DNA of 63,280 bases, taken from positions 20,754-84,033 of the forward strand of contig DAAN01000010.1 of NCBI GenBank assembly GCA_001701135.1. The letters are read 5' to 3'. The position numbers and the translations under genes are program-made. Positions 49,813-58,910 of the stretch are shown piece by piece. The stretch comes from Bacteroidales bacterium H3. Its GTDB lineage: Bacteria; Bacteroidota; Bacteroidia; Bacteroidales; Muribaculaceae. The notes beneath the pieces were generated by a model. It was given only the letters and a program-made list of their open reading frames with translations, had not been told where the DNA came from and made no database searches. The first letter of the stretch is position 1, and the number at the start of each line of letters is the position of its first letter.

Positions 49813-51675
49813 TCAGGCCTCTTCTTTGCCTGAAAGGATGGCGATGGTCTGTTCCACCAGTTCGCCTACGAGGAAGGGCTGGCCTTCGACCTTGTTGATG
49901 CGCTTGAAGAGGCGCTCGGGGAAGCGGGCCTGCAGATAGTCGGCAAACTGACCGGTGTTGAGTTCGGCCACGATGAGGTTTTTGTAGCGGCTGAAGATCT
50001 CGCCGGTGTTGGAGGGGAGGGGATTGATGTAGCGGAACTGGGCCAGAGCCACTTTCATGCCGCGGCGGTTGAGTTCCTCGGCGGCATCGTAGAGATGGCC
50101 GTAGGTGCCTCCCCAGCCTATGAGCAGTGTGTCGGCCTCGGGTGAGTCGCAGACCACTTCCTGCAGAGGGATGTCGTTGGCGATGCGTGCCACTTTTTCG
50201 CGGCGGATTTCGACCATGCGGGCATGGTTGGCGGGCGCTGTGGAGATGGCGCCTGTCTTCTCGTCTTTTTCAAGACCGCCCAGACGGTGTGCGAGTCCCT
50301 CGGTGCCGGGCACGGCGCGGTAGCGTGCCAGGGTTTCGGGGTCGCGCATGTAGGGTGTCCAGCATGCGCGAAGCTCCTGAGGCACCTCTTTGGGCTTTAT
50401 TTCGGGGAATTCATTGTCGTCGGGGATGCGCCATGCCGATGAGCCGTTGCCGATGAAAGCGTCGGCCAGAAGGATGACGGGAGTGGTGTGTTCCAGAGCG
50501 ATGCGCGAGGCCTCGAAAGCCATGTTGAAGCAGTCGGTGGGCGAAACGGGAGCCACCACTGCAAGCGGGCTTTCGCCGTTACGGCCGTAGAGTGCCTGTG
50601 CGAGGTCGGTCTGCTCGGTCTTTGTGGGGAGACCGGTCGAGGGACCGCCGCGCATCACGTCGATTACCACCAACGGAAGTTCGGCCATCACGGCCAGACC
50701 GATACCCTCGCTTTTGAGCGCCAGACCGGGACCCGAAGTGGAGGTGGCGGCCAGCGAACCGGCGAAAGAGGCGCCGATGGCCGAGCATACGCCGGCAATC
50801 TCGTCCTCCATCTGGCAGGCTTTCACGCCGAGGTCTTTGCGTTTTGCCAGTTCGTGGAGAATGTCGGTGGCGGGGGTGATGGGGTATGAACCGAGGAACA
50901 GAGGCATGTGGGCTTTCTCGGAAGCCTCGATCAGACCCCATGCGAGTGCCTGGTTGCCCTTGATGTCGGTGTATGTGCCGGGCACGATCGGCTCGGTCTG
51001 CACTTTGTAGGTCGAGACGGAAGCGTGGATGTTGTGGCCGTAGTCATATCCGGCCATGATCACTTTGGTGTTGGCTTCCGCGATTGCAGGCTTCTTGGCG
51101 AATTTGTCGCGGATCATGTTAACGGCTGCCTCGACGGGGCGGTCGAAGAGCCAGCAGATGAGGCCGAGAGTGAAGATGTTGCGGCATTTGAGCACGCTCT
51201 TGATGTCCATGCCCGAATCGGCCAGAGCGGCCTTGGTCATGGATGTAACGGGCACCTCCACCACCTGGGCGGTGATGCCCAGCTCCTTGATGGGATCGTC
51301 GGTGGTGAACTGTGCTTTCTTAAGCCCCTCCTCGCGGAAGGAGTCGACGTCGGTGATGATCACGCCGCCGGGTTTGAGAAACTTATAATTCTGTTTGAGA
51401 GCCGCGGGATTCATGGCCACCAGCACGTCGCATTTGTCGCCGGGGGTATGTACGCCCGCACCAATGCTCACCTGGAAGCCGGAAACGCCGCCGAGCGAAC
51501 CTTGCGGGGCGCGGATTTCGGCCGGATAGTCGGGAAAGGTAGAGACGGAGTTGCCCAGCCCGGCGGAGACATTGGTGAAAATGTTTCCGGCCAGCTGCAT
51601 GCCGTCGCCTGAGTCGCCTGAAAATCTTACGGCGACTTTGTCGAGTTCTGTGACTCTCTGCTTGTTGTTGTCCAT
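49813..51675 (-). CDS. korA: 2-oxoacid:ferredoxin oxidoreductase subunit alpha (gamma-alpha fusion)
   Basis: 620 aa from ATG 51675 (MDNNKQRVTELDKVAVRF), which matches the family start. ATGs at 51753 and 51759 are in frame and closer to the promoter, so the start is uncertain. The N-terminal gamma domain has RFSGDSGDGMQLAGN and IRAPQGSLGGVSGFQV. From about residue 200 the pyrimidine-binding alpha domain includes GSYPITPATDILHELAK and ATSTSGPGLALKSEG. Forms the KorAB enzyme with the next gene; ferredoxin is the electron acceptor. Confidence 0.93.
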   Translation of the reverse strand: MDNNKQRVTELDKVAVRFSGDSGDGMQLAGNIFTNVSAGLGNSVSTFPDYPAEIRAPQGSLGGVSGFQVSIGAGVHTPGDKCDVLVAMNPAALKQNYKFLKPGGVIITDVDSFREEGLKKAQFTTDDPIKELGITAQVVEVPVTSMTKAALADSGMDIKSVLKCRNIFTLGLICWLFDRPVEAAVNMIRDKFAKKPAIAEANTKVIMAGYDYGHNIHASVSTYKVQTEPIVPGTYTDIKGNQALAWGLIEASEKAHMPLFLGSYPITPATDILHELAKRKDLGVKACQMEDEIAGVCSAIGASFAGSLAATSTSGPGLALKSEGIGLAVMAELPLVVIDVMRGGPSTGLPTKTEQTDLAQALYGRNGESPLAVVAPVSPTDCFNMAFEASRIALEHTTPVILLADAFIGNGSSAWRIPDDNEFPEIKPKEVPQELRACWTPYMRDPETLARYRAVPGTEGLAHRLGGLEKDEKTGAISTAPANHARMVEIRREKVARIANDIPLQEVVCDSPEADTLLIGWGGTYGHLYDAAEELNRRGMKVALAQFRYINPLPSNTGEIFSRYKNLIVAELNTGQFADYLQARFPERLFKRINKVEGQPFLVGELVEQTIAILSGKEEA

Positions 51676-51799
51676 AATGTCGAATGCCTTACTGCCTGAT
51701 GCAGTGTCCGATAAAATGAAAGTTTTTTTTAATTGTTCTGTTGTGTGTTTCATGGACATGAATTGTCTCTTAGGCAGCGCCCGCGATGCAATCCGACCA

Positions 51800-51807
51800 C
51801 AAAGTTA
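51800..51807 (-). promoter_or_regulatory. -7 box for korAB and the downstream minus-strand series
   Basis: TAACTTTG on the minus strand; the start would be near 51793. A TTTG at -33 is not seen. The divergent ispB box is 43 bp away. Confidence 0.55.
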
Positions 51808-51849
51808 ACTTTTTCCCGCGGATTTTAGGGTGTTTTCGGGAACTTTTCG

Positions 51850-51857
51850 TAATTTTG
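51850..51857 (+). promoter_or_regulatory. -7 box for the prenyl synthase gene
   Basis: TAATTTTG; TTTTAG lies near the -33 position. Predicted start about 13 nt before the GTG, so the leader is very short. Confidence 0.55.
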
Positions 51858-51876
51858 CGCAAAAATTTCCAGTAGA

Positions 51877-52857
51877 GTGACCACATTCCAAGCTATCCAA
51901 CACGCCCTTGCGCCGGAACTCGAGCAGCTCAATAATCTTATCGGAGCTACTCTGAGCTCGCCCAACGCATTGATGAATAAGGTTATAGCAAACTATCTGG
52001 AAAGAAAAGGGAAGCAGATACGCCCCATTATGGTGCTCCTCTCGGCCCGGTTGTTGGGAGAGGTGAACGACAGGGTGATAAAAGGTGCAGTGGCAGTGGA
52101 ATTGCTGCACAATGCCTCGCTAATCCACGACGATGTGGTCGACGACACCCGCGTGCGCCGCGACGCCGCCACAATAAACGGCATCTGGGACAACCATCTG
52201 GCAGTGCTCATAGGCGACTTCTTCCTCTCGAACTCCCTGCGGCTGGCGGCCGAAACCTCCGACCTGCGTATCGTCGGGTCCATCGCATCTCTCGGACGTC
52301 TGCTATCCATCGGCGAGCTCGACGAAATCTACACTGCCCGGTTCAACAATTTCGACGAAAAAGCCTACTTCGAAATCATTTATCGTAAGACCGCATCACT
52401 CTTCGTAAGCTGCGCGGAAGTAGGCGCTTACGCCGCCGGAGCAGAGGATGCTGCAAAAATCGACGCCCTGCGCGAATTTGCCCGCCTGTTAGGCCTCTGT
52501 TTCCAGATTCGCGACGACATTTTCGACTACTACGACAATGCCGACATCGGCAAACCCACCGGCAACGACCTTCGCGAGGGGAAAATCACCCTGCCGTTGC
52601 TCCATGCCCTCCTCACCGGCGAAGGCACGCTCCATAGCGAAATGGTGGAACTGGCTCACCGCGAGCAATTGACTCCCGACGAAATCACACAACTGATCGA
52701 CTACGCCCACTGCTGCGGCGGCATCGACTATGCACACGCCACAATGCAACGGCTGCGCGACCAGGCATGCGACATCCTGTGCGCCAACTTCCCCGACACA
52801 CCCGCCCGCACCTCATTCATCGCCCTGCTCGATTTCATCATCGCCCGCACCCGCTGA
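51877..52857 (+). CDS. ispB: Polyprenyl diphosphate synthase
   Basis: Builds the isoprenoid side chain of quinones, 326 aa. GTG start at 51877. GKQIRPIMVLLSARLLG, the first Asp-rich motif LIHDDVVDDTRVRR, and the second QIRDDIFDYYDN are intact, so it should be active. Chain length cannot be read with certainty; similarity is to octaprenyl-type synthases. An apparent hsdS fragment lies just downstream. Confidence 0.94.
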   Translation: MTTFQAIQHALAPELEQLNNLIGATLSSPNALMNKVIANYLERKGKQIRPIMVLLSARLLGEVNDRVIKGAVAVELLHNASLIHDDVVDDTRVRRDAATINGIWDNHLAVLIGDFFLSNSLRLAAETSDLRIVGSIASLGRLLSIGELDEIYTARFNNFDEKAYFEIIYRKTASLFVSCAEVGAYAAGAEDAAKIDALREFARLLGLCFQIRDDIFDYYDNADIGKPTGNDLREGKITLPLLHALLTGEGTLHSEMVELAHREQLTPDEITQLIDYAHCCGGIDYAHATMQRLRDQACDILCANFPDTPARTSFIALLDFIIARTR

Positions 52858-52879
52858 TTCGCACACCGCAGTAGCCCTC

Positions 52880-52966
52880 CAAAATCCACGTCCTAAATCA
52901 CCCGCTTTACGTTTCCCCGGCTTCACCGAACCGTGGGAAGTTAAAAACTTGGAGCAAATATGTTCA
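52880..52966 (+). pseudogene. Fragment resembling the 5' end of a type I restriction specificity gene (hsdS)
   Basis: About 29 codons in one plus-strand frame read QNPRPKSPALRFPGFTEPWE and then VKNLEQIC. This is the typical N-terminal block of HsdS subunits (PxLRFPxFxxxWExxxLxxIC). It has no start codon of its own and no continuation, so it is a remnant between ispB and the AT-richer patch. Short, therefore moderately certain. Confidence 0.55.
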
Positions 52967-52976
52967 GTGGTTATTC

Positions 52977-53441
52977 TCACCAATCATCGTCACGGTCTTC
53001 TTCTAAATCGTCTAAGTCATCATAAAGGTCGTCCAGTTCGTCTTGCAGGTCGTTATATGTATCCTGCCGGTTCTCTATATCATCGAGTCGATCCTGTAGA
53101 CGGTCTATCTCGTCTTGAATGCGATCATAGCGGTCGGACATCACGTCGCAACTGTCGAGTTGCTCTTCAAGCACATCTATGCGCTCTTGTAACTCGTCTA
53201 CATCTGCGTCATCAATGCCATACGTGCTTTCGCTGTCAATGATTTGCTGATACTCGGCAATCTTCGCTTTGGAATGCTCTATTTCCCGCTGCAATTCCTC
53301 AATACGAGTTTCATATTCAGCATCACGGGCATCGTAGTGCGCCGGTGGGTATGACTGATGTTGCGACTTCGGCTTCCCGGAAAACCAGTCGCAAATCATG
53401 TTGAACAGGGCGAACCCGCCAATAAAATTCCAGAAAGACAT
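52977..53441 (-). CDS. Acidic coiled-coil protein with N-terminal membrane anchor
   Basis: 154 aa. Residues 1-20 are hydrophobic (MSFWNFIGGFALFNMICDWF). From about 40 to the end the protein is one long charged helix with heptad-like runs such as ELQERIDVLEEQLD and DRLQDRLDDIENRQ, ending in a nearly all Asp/Glu tail. Codon usage is AT-richer than the neighbours, which suggests recent acquisition. No family recognised. It may share a transcript with the micro-ORF at 53466-53540. Confidence 0.75.
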   Translation of the reverse strand: MSFWNFIGGFALFNMICDWFSGKPKSQHQSYPPAHYDARDAEYETRIEELQREIEHSKAKIAEYQQIIDSESTYGIDDADVDELQERIDVLEEQLDSCDVMSDRYDRIQDEIDRLQDRLDDIENRQDTYNDLQDELDDLYDDLDDLEEDRDDDW

Positions 53442-53465
53442 TTCAACAAATATTATCGGGTTACG

Positions 53466-53540
53466 TTATACATCAGCCCCGTCTTTGAGAGCCTGACCAA
53501 TCCATGCAAAAGCGCAGAGAATAACAATGATAAATGTCAT
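53466..53540 (-). CDS. Possible 24-aa single-span membrane peptide
   Basis: Frame MTFIIVILCAFAWIGQALKD and four more residues, then TAA. The first 17 residues are hydrophobic. It lies 25 bp upstream of the coiled-coil gene on the same strand, behind the -7 box at 53591-53598. Too short to prove by sequence alone. Confidence 0.35.
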   Translation of the reverse strand: MTFIIVILCAFAWIGQALKDGADV

Positions 53541-53590
53541 ACATTATTAAGTTTAGATGTACCATGGAAAGCCACTGTGACTTTCACCGA

Positions 53591-53598
53591 CAAAATTA
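53591..53598 (-). promoter_or_regulatory. -7 box for the coiled-coil gene
   Basis: TAATTTTG on the minus strand; no -33 TTTG at the right distance. Start near 53584. Confidence 0.4.
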
Positions 53599-53683
53599 GC
53601 ATCGGCATGGGCAAAAATATGGCACATCAAAGCTAAATAATATTAAGATATTTTTGGCAGCATAGATGCTACCGGAATAATAT

Positions 53684-53732
53684 GAAATAAAGACATCCGA
53701 TTGCAATGGAATCTCCAGGCAGTCGGATGTCT
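53684..53732 (-). terminator. Terminator of the glutaminase-like gene
   Basis: AGACATCCGA (53691-53700) and TCGGATGTCT (53723-53732) pair perfectly (10 bp, 22-nt loop). On the minus strand it is followed by TTTATTTC. Confidence 0.7.
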
Positions 53733-53761
53733 CTATTTAGAGTTTGGTGTTGGTCGGGGGA

Positions 53762-56215
53762 TTATTTTTTCAATCGGTTTTCGAGCATCTTTATGTAGTA
53801 TCCGCCTACGACCGAACGTGTTTTAAATCCGCGGCGTTTAGGACGGTCGGTATATGGCCAGTCGCTCATCGGAACCCTATCCACCGTCTCATTCATGAAT
53901 TTATATACCGGGGTGATGAATTTCATGAATGTTGCCTTGTCGGGCGCGAGTGTCGCGGTCCACATTATCCAGTCGGTCTTGGTGTAGGTTTCGCGATTGT
54001 CGAGCGGGAGGCCGTAGATGTTCTGCTTCGTGAGATAATAAGGGATTTCGGTCGCTATTACTTTATCGGGGAAAATGTTGAGCCCGAGCAGTTTGTCCCA
54101 TATGAGATTATACTTCTGGCTCCAGGTGCCTGGTTTGTCGAATGTCAGACGGTAGTGGTCGCCGTCGTTTGCCATAACTTCCCATTCGGCGGCCATTTCA
54201 CGGGCGATTTTGTAGTATTTCTCAGCAGTTTTCTTCTCACCGAGCATATCAGCGAGGTAGGCATAGGATGCGATGCCGAGAATGGCTTTGACCGACAGGT
54301 TGGCATTATGGGCGAAATGGCCGGCGAAGTCGTCGGTGCAGAGCTGATTCTCAGGATCGAGCCCTTTTTCCACGAGGTAGTTGGTCCATGTGGTCAGCGC
54401 GTCCCAGTGTTTTTTGGCATAGTCGGCATTACCCTCCACGGCAGCCAATGCGGCAGTGAGGCACAGCATGTTGCCGCCCTCCTCCACGGGCATGTCGCCG
54501 CTGTAGGTCTGGCCGTTGGCAAGAGGATATGTGCCCACGTCGTGAGCGGGGAAAGGTTTTGTCCATCGGCCGCTTTCGCTGAAATCAAATATATGGTTCA
54601 TCAGACCTTTGACCAGTTCCGGATTGTAGATCAGGAACATCGGGGCCGAGGGATAAGTGACGTCGACAGTTCCTATCGAGCCGTTGCTGTCGTTCTCTTT
54701 GGAAAGCCATAGGATTTCACCCTTGGGCGATTCCACCAGTTTGTGTGCGGCCACCGCCTGACGATAGGCGAGGGCGCAGAGCGTGGCATATTCATCGCCG
54801 CCGACTTCTGCGGCCTCCTTGAGAAGCTCGGCGTCGAACCGTGCTGACTCTTTCATCAGTTTTTTATAATCGCGGGCAGCGAGAATAAACTGCTTGAAGA
54901 TGTCGGAATCATTGTTGCGGTTCCAGTAGGGGCGCAGATTCTGTCCGAAATACTGGATGGAATAGTTGTCGTCATATCCGGCCATGATGTATCCGCCATG
55001 GGCTTTGACATTGCCGAGATCAATCACCAGACCGATCTCTTCGCCTGATTTCTCCCCTATTTTTTTACCTGAGAGGAACCCGGTGCGTGCCGTTCTTCCG
55101 TCGTTCATGAAAGGCTCGCTGTTCTTGTCGGATGCAGCGAGATAGAATGTACCCCAGTCGATGCGGGTATGGTCGCCCGCCTTGCTGAGCGGTTTCTGAA
55201 TGCGGTTGGAGGTAGAGACAAATGTCAGGCCCTCACGCCGGGTTATCGCGGAGACGCTCGACTGTGATAGATCTTCCACAGCCCACTGGCGTCCGGCCTC
55301 GAAATACAACTTCACGTCATGTTTTTTCCCGTCATTGCTCTTCACATCATACGAAATATAGTTGACAGGGCGGGAAAGCAGTTCCAGATCACGGAGGAAA
55401 GCGGGTGATGTGAAAGTGAGCGTGAGGTCGACAGCGCCGCATCTGAACCCGTAGACGGTGTTCATGGGCAGCACCTCGGCTTTGGTCTGGACCGCAGTCT
55501 CGGTGAAGTAGCGTGATTTATTTGCCTCAAAGTCCAGCCCGAAGTCAATGAAAGCGTAGCCTCCACGGTTATGGCAGAATGCCGCGATCACGTTACCCTC
55601 CGGTTTCAGGGTGTCGACAATCTTCTGAGGCAATTCCACAATCACATCTCTGTTAAAAGAGCCGGTGTCGACGAGTTTGATGCCATTGATATAAATCACT
55701 GCATCATCGTCGTGCGAATAGTGGAGGTATATCGGTTTCCCCATGACGTAGGACGGGAGAGCAAAATCGCGGCGCACCCAGATCTTCGGGGTGTCCCATT
55801 TAGTTCTTGCCAGCCGCTCCTCGGGGATGTCGCCAAACGAACCCACGCCGGTTTTCCACGCCGAGTCATTGAAATCCGGCTTATACCAGTCGGCAGCCGG
55901 CTCGTCGGTAGTGTATTTCCCTGTCCAGCCCTTTTCGGCAGCCGTAGGCAGGGCCGTGTCGAGGATCGGAGTCTCAGTGCCCATGAAACGATAATGAGTA
56001 CCGTCGACAGTGACTACACCTATCAGCGGGTAGGCCGACTCGGTCCAGTGTCTTACCTCCTGGTCATAGAGATTGTCAGACATCGACCAGGCGCTCGTGT
56101 AGGGGTCGATAGTTATCAGCGGATAAGCCGGTGCGCGGAATGAGTCGCCGGCAGCATACGCTCCGGTGAGCGAGATCGCCGCTAATGAAAGTGATAACAA
56201 AAGTTTTTTATTCAT
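53762..56215 (-). CDS. Secreted glutaminase-A-like protein (DUF4964/DUF5127/DUF4965/DUF1793 type)
   Basis: 817 aa. Signal peptide residues 1-22 (MNKKLLLSLSLAAISLTGAYAA). It is followed by FRAPAYPLITIDPYTSAWSM, the start of the DUF4964-type domain, a galactose-binding-like section (about 95-235) and the alpha/alpha-barrel part with GGNMLCLTAALAAVEGNADY and LCTDDFAGHFAHNANLSVKA. These features match the GtaA-like family widespread in Bacteroides. Likely periplasmic or surface-exposed. True substrate is uncertain: some members act on glycans rather than glutamine. Confidence 0.85.
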   Translation of the reverse strand: MNKKLLLSLSLAAISLTGAYAAGDSFRAPAYPLITIDPYTSAWSMSDNLYDQEVRHWTESAYPLIGVVTVDGTHYRFMGTETPILDTALPTAAEKGWTGKYTTDEPAADWYKPDFNDSAWKTGVGSFGDIPEERLARTKWDTPKIWVRRDFALPSYVMGKPIYLHYSHDDDAVIYINGIKLVDTGSFNRDVIVELPQKIVDTLKPEGNVIAAFCHNRGGYAFIDFGLDFEANKSRYFTETAVQTKAEVLPMNTVYGFRCGAVDLTLTFTSPAFLRDLELLSRPVNYISYDVKSNDGKKHDVKLYFEAGRQWAVEDLSQSSVSAITRREGLTFVSTSNRIQKPLSKAGDHTRIDWGTFYLAASDKNSEPFMNDGRTARTGFLSGKKIGEKSGEEIGLVIDLGNVKAHGGYIMAGYDDNYSIQYFGQNLRPYWNRNNDSDIFKQFILAARDYKKLMKESARFDAELLKEAAEVGGDEYATLCALAYRQAVAAHKLVESPKGEILWLSKENDSNGSIGTVDVTYPSAPMFLIYNPELVKGLMNHIFDFSESGRWTKPFPAHDVGTYPLANGQTYSGDMPVEEGGNMLCLTAALAAVEGNADYAKKHWDALTTWTNYLVEKGLDPENQLCTDDFAGHFAHNANLSVKAILGIASYAYLADMLGEKKTAEKYYKIAREMAAEWEVMANDGDHYRLTFDKPGTWSQKYNLIWDKLLGLNIFPDKVIATEIPYYLTKQNIYGLPLDNRETYTKTDWIMWTATLAPDKATFMKFITPVYKFMNETVDRVPMSDWPYTDRPKRRGFKTRSVVGGYYIKMLENRLKK

Positions 56216-56252
56216 CTGATTGGTTATGAGGTGATGTTTTCCATGAGATATG

Positions 56253-56260
56253 CAAAGTTA
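56253..56260 (-). promoter_or_regulatory. -7 box for the glutaminase-like gene
   Basis: TAACTTTG on the minus strand, 38 nt before the ATG at 56215; the -33 site is not conserved. Confidence 0.55.
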
Positions 56261-56302
56261 CAAAAAATCTGAAACAACGCCCTATATTTTACAAATAAAA
56301 CG

Positions 56303-56310
56303 TATATTTG
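56303..56310 (+). promoter_or_regulatory. -7 box for the histidine kinase gene
   Basis: TATATTTG; transcription would start near 56317, 18 nt before ATG 56335. This rules out the upstream TTG at 56308 as start. Confidence 0.5.
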
Positions 56311-56334
56311 CCGGGAATATTAACCCGACATGCC

Positions 56335-58107
56335 ATGAAAAGTGTAATCATATCTTTGCTGCTATCCCTCACGTCGCTGATCTCTTTCGCATCGGCCGAC
56401 GACATTGCCGGGATAGGCCGCCTGCGGGAGGCGGCCGACAGTCTGCACAGCATAGGCCGCACCGATTCGGCGGCCGTTGTCGGCGAGGAAGCTATCCGTC
56501 GGGCCGTGAAAAGCGGCGACCCTGTTCAGATAGTGGGCACCAATGCAGCCCAGGGAGTGTTTCTCCGCTCCTTAGGCCGCATCGACGAGGCGCTGCAAAA
56601 ATATGAGACCGCGCTGGCAATCATCACATCGGGCAAATTCCGCGAAAATCCGGACCAGGAAGCTATCGAGGAGATTGCGTCGCTCTATATCAATCTGTCG
56701 GTGCTGAACCTCGACATGCAGAACAAGGATGAAGCGGGCCGCAACGCCGTGCTGGCCGGCGACTGGGTTGCTAAGAGCAATGATCCGGAGCTGAAAGGTG
56801 TGGTCTATGGCGTCGTAGGCTCCGTTCTCACAGGGTGTGGCGACATTGACCGCGCTTTGAAATATCAGGACCTTGCATATCAGAACTCCATTGAGAGCGG
56901 AAGCAACGATGCCGCATTTCGCGCCGCGGCCTACACCATGTTGCTGTCGGACCGCAGCGGCGACAAAGCCGGGGCAGAGTCATGGCGCCGGAAATGTCTG
57001 GAACTGATGCCTGAAATCACCTCCATGACATCCAAAATGGCATATTATCAGGCCGAGTGCTCAATCTGCCTGAAAAACAGTGATAATCGTGGCGCCATAG
57101 TGTGGTTTGACAAAATTCTCGGGTTGGAGGGTATCGACAATCTGCCTTTTGTGAAATTCGACTGCTACAACAATCTGCACATGGCCTATGCCGATCTTGG
57201 CGACTACCGGAATGCCTACAAAACCCTTCTACAGAGCAACGAGACCCGTGACAGCCTCTGGGCGCAGGAAAAAGCCGACAGCCTGCGCGATCTGACCATC
57301 AAATATGAGACGAAAGAAACCCAGCTTGCCCTGGCGCAGAGCGAAGCCCGGAGAGCCGGCACGCTGATGTGGCTTTTTGCCGCTCTGGCACTTCTGCTGA
57401 TCGGCGCGGTAATTTTCGTGATATATGCCACCCGCCAGAAACGTCGCCGTATGCAACGCGAAATGGAATTTGCCAGAATCCGTGCCGACATAGGCCGACA
57501 ACTCACACAACAATACGTCGAGGGGCTCGAGAGCGAACGCCAGCGCATGGCCCGCGAACTGCACGACGGCGTATGCAACGACCTCCTCGCCATCAGTATG
57601 AACATAAATGCCGGAAAGCCCGCCGACTCCACCGCGGAAATGATCGACACCTGCCGCGAATCGGTGCGCCGCATATCCCACGAACTGATGCCGCCCGAAT
57701 TCTCTTACGCCTCACTCGATGAAGTCGTGAGATTCTTCATATCAAAGCAGGCCGATGCCAACAAGGGGGAAACAGCCTTAAGTTACGATTCATCGGCCGA
57801 TGACGCAGACTGGGGTGAAGTGCCCGATGCCACGGCTCTCGAAATTTACCGCATCATTCAGGAAGCCGTAGGCAACGCCGTCAAACACTCCGGCGCCACA
57901 AACATCAACGTGACACTGACTCTTACAAAAGAAACGCTGGCGGCCACCATCACCGATAACGGCACATATCAGCCGAAAGCATCTGCCGGCCGAAAGGGAA
58001 TCGGCATTGACTCCATCCGCCGCAGAGCCAACGCCATCGGGGGTGACGTCTCGATCGAATCACACCAACCGACAGGCACAACAGTGAAACTGACGCTGAA
58101 TTTTTAA
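56335..58107 (+). CDS. TPR-sensor histidine kinase (HisKA_3/NarX type)
   Basis: 590 aa. Signal peptide (1-21), then a periplasmic TPR-like helical sensor (about 25-330) with repeats such as ALQKYETALAII and GDIDRALKYQDLAYQ. One membrane helix (about 342-366). A cytoplasmic HisKA_3 domain with the phospho-acceptor His 410 in ERQRMARELHDGVCNDL. An ATPase domain with EIYRIIQEAVGNAVKHSG (about 503-520) and later GIGIDSIRRRA. This topology is common in Bacteroidetes. Partner of the response regulator at 58214. Confidence 0.93.
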   Translation: MKSVIISLLLSLTSLISFASADDIAGIGRLREAADSLHSIGRTDSAAVVGEEAIRRAVKSGDPVQIVGTNAAQGVFLRSLGRIDEALQKYETALAIITSGKFRENPDQEAIEEIASLYINLSVLNLDMQNKDEAGRNAVLAGDWVAKSNDPELKGVVYGVVGSVLTGCGDIDRALKYQDLAYQNSIESGSNDAAFRAAAYTMLLSDRSGDKAGAESWRRKCLELMPEITSMTSKMAYYQAECSICLKNSDNRGAIVWFDKILGLEGIDNLPFVKFDCYNNLHMAYADLGDYRNAYKTLLQSNETRDSLWAQEKADSLRDLTIKYETKETQLALAQSEARRAGTLMWLFAALALLLIGAVIFVIYATRQKRRRMQREMEFARIRADIGRQLTQQYVEGLESERQRMARELHDGVCNDLLAISMNINAGKPADSTAEMIDTCRESVRRISHELMPPEFSYASLDEVVRFFISKQADANKGETALSYDSSADDADWGEVPDATALEIYRIIQEAVGNAVKHSGATNINVTLTLTKETLAATITDNGTYQPKASAGRKGIGIDSIRRRANAIGGDVSIESHQPTGTTVKLTLNF

Positions 58108-58134
58108 ACTTATCTCGCGGAGACTTTGAAAAAC

Positions 58135-58150
58135 TACGGAAATCCGTAAT
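58135..58150 (+). promoter_or_regulatory. Palindromic operator candidate upstream of the response regulator
   Basis: TACGGAAATCCGTA (58135-58148), perfect 6-bp arms, followed by AT. Centred about 45 bp upstream of the predicted start of the regulator transcript. Shares the pattern TACrGAAAkCyGTAAT with 58911-58926. Confidence 0.6.
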
Positions 58151-58172
58151 TGACGAGCGTGCATAAGCGAGG

Positions 58173-58180
58173 TAATTTTG
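58173..58180 (+). promoter_or_regulatory. -7 box for the response regulator gene
   Basis: TAATTTTG, with ATTG near -33. Start near 58187, 27 nt before ATG 58214. It shows that the regulator can be transcribed apart from the kinase. Confidence 0.55.
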
Positions 58181-58213
58181 CATTTACAACCAAATGCAAT
58201 TGTTCACACGCTT

Positions 58214-58867
58214 ATGGACGACCAATCTATACTATCACAAATGAAGATAGCCGTTGTTGACGATCACGACCTTGTAAGGGAAGGCATGACTGCCATTCTT
58301 GCAAGCCGCAATGCCAACAACGTCACTAAATTCAGCACAGCCATGGCCCTTGTGGCACAGCTCGATGCCGGGAATGAATTCGATTTTTATATCATAGATC
58401 TCGAGTTGCCCGACCTCGACGGATTTGTGCTGATAGAGATGATTCGCGCCCGGAACCCTGTGGCGCATATAATCGTCAGCACCGTCCACGATGAAATATG
58501 GACGCTCAGAAAGTTGCTTGCCAGAGACGTAAACGCTATAATCTACAAATCGGGGGAAGGAAGTGAAATCATCACGGCCATAGAAGAAATTCTGCATGGA
58601 AACAACTACTACTGCGAGGAGGTGCACAAGACCCTGAAGGCAGCCGGAGACGACAGCCTCCACCCGTCGGCACGTGAGCTGGAAGTGCTGTATCAGATTT
58701 CGCAAGGCAAAACCTCACGCGAAATCGCAGCCGCCATGTTCGTCTCCGAAAACACAGTCGAAGCACATCGCAAATCGCTCTTTGCCAAACTCGGGGCGGT
58801 CAATGTTGCCGACCTCATCGTCAAGGCCATCGACAAAGGCTATATCAAAAAAAGCTGCAACCGCTGA
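58214..58867 (+). CDS. NarL/LuxR-type response regulator
   Basis: 217 aa from ATG 58214 (the next in-frame Met is 58241). Receiver domain: acidic pair D16-D17, phospho-acceptor D62 in IIDLELPDLDG, Thr in IIVSTVHD and Lys in IIYKSGEG. LuxR-type helix-turn-helix at about residues 153-210 with ELEVLYQISQGKTSREIAA and VSENTVEAHRKSLFAKL. Partner of the kinase at 56335; probably binds the palindromes at 58135 and 58911. Confidence 0.95.
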   Translation: MDDQSILSQMKIAVVDDHDLVREGMTAILASRNANNVTKFSTAMALVAQLDAGNEFDFYIIDLELPDLDGFVLIEMIRARNPVAHIIVSTVHDEIWTLRKLLARDVNAIIYKSGEGSEIITAIEEILHGNNYYCEEVHKTLKAAGDDSLHPSARELEVLYQISQGKTSREIAAAMFVSENTVEAHRKSLFAKLGAVNVADLIVKAIDKGYIKKSCNR

Positions 58868-58910
58868 ACATCCCTGCATAGAACCCTTTAGACATCTTTC
58901 CTATATCAAT

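Larger units (their letters stand above)
53442..53761. other. AT-rich intergenic region
   Basis: Holds the possible 24-codon ORF at 53466-53540, a -7 box at 53591-53598 and the terminator at 53684-53732. The remainder has no recognised feature. Confidence 0.6.

Noticed and set aside
56303..56330. Third copy of the TACrGAAAkCyGTA operator before the kinase
   Set aside because: TACAAATAAAACGTA near 56290 has only the TAC/GTA ends and wrong spacing; not convincing.
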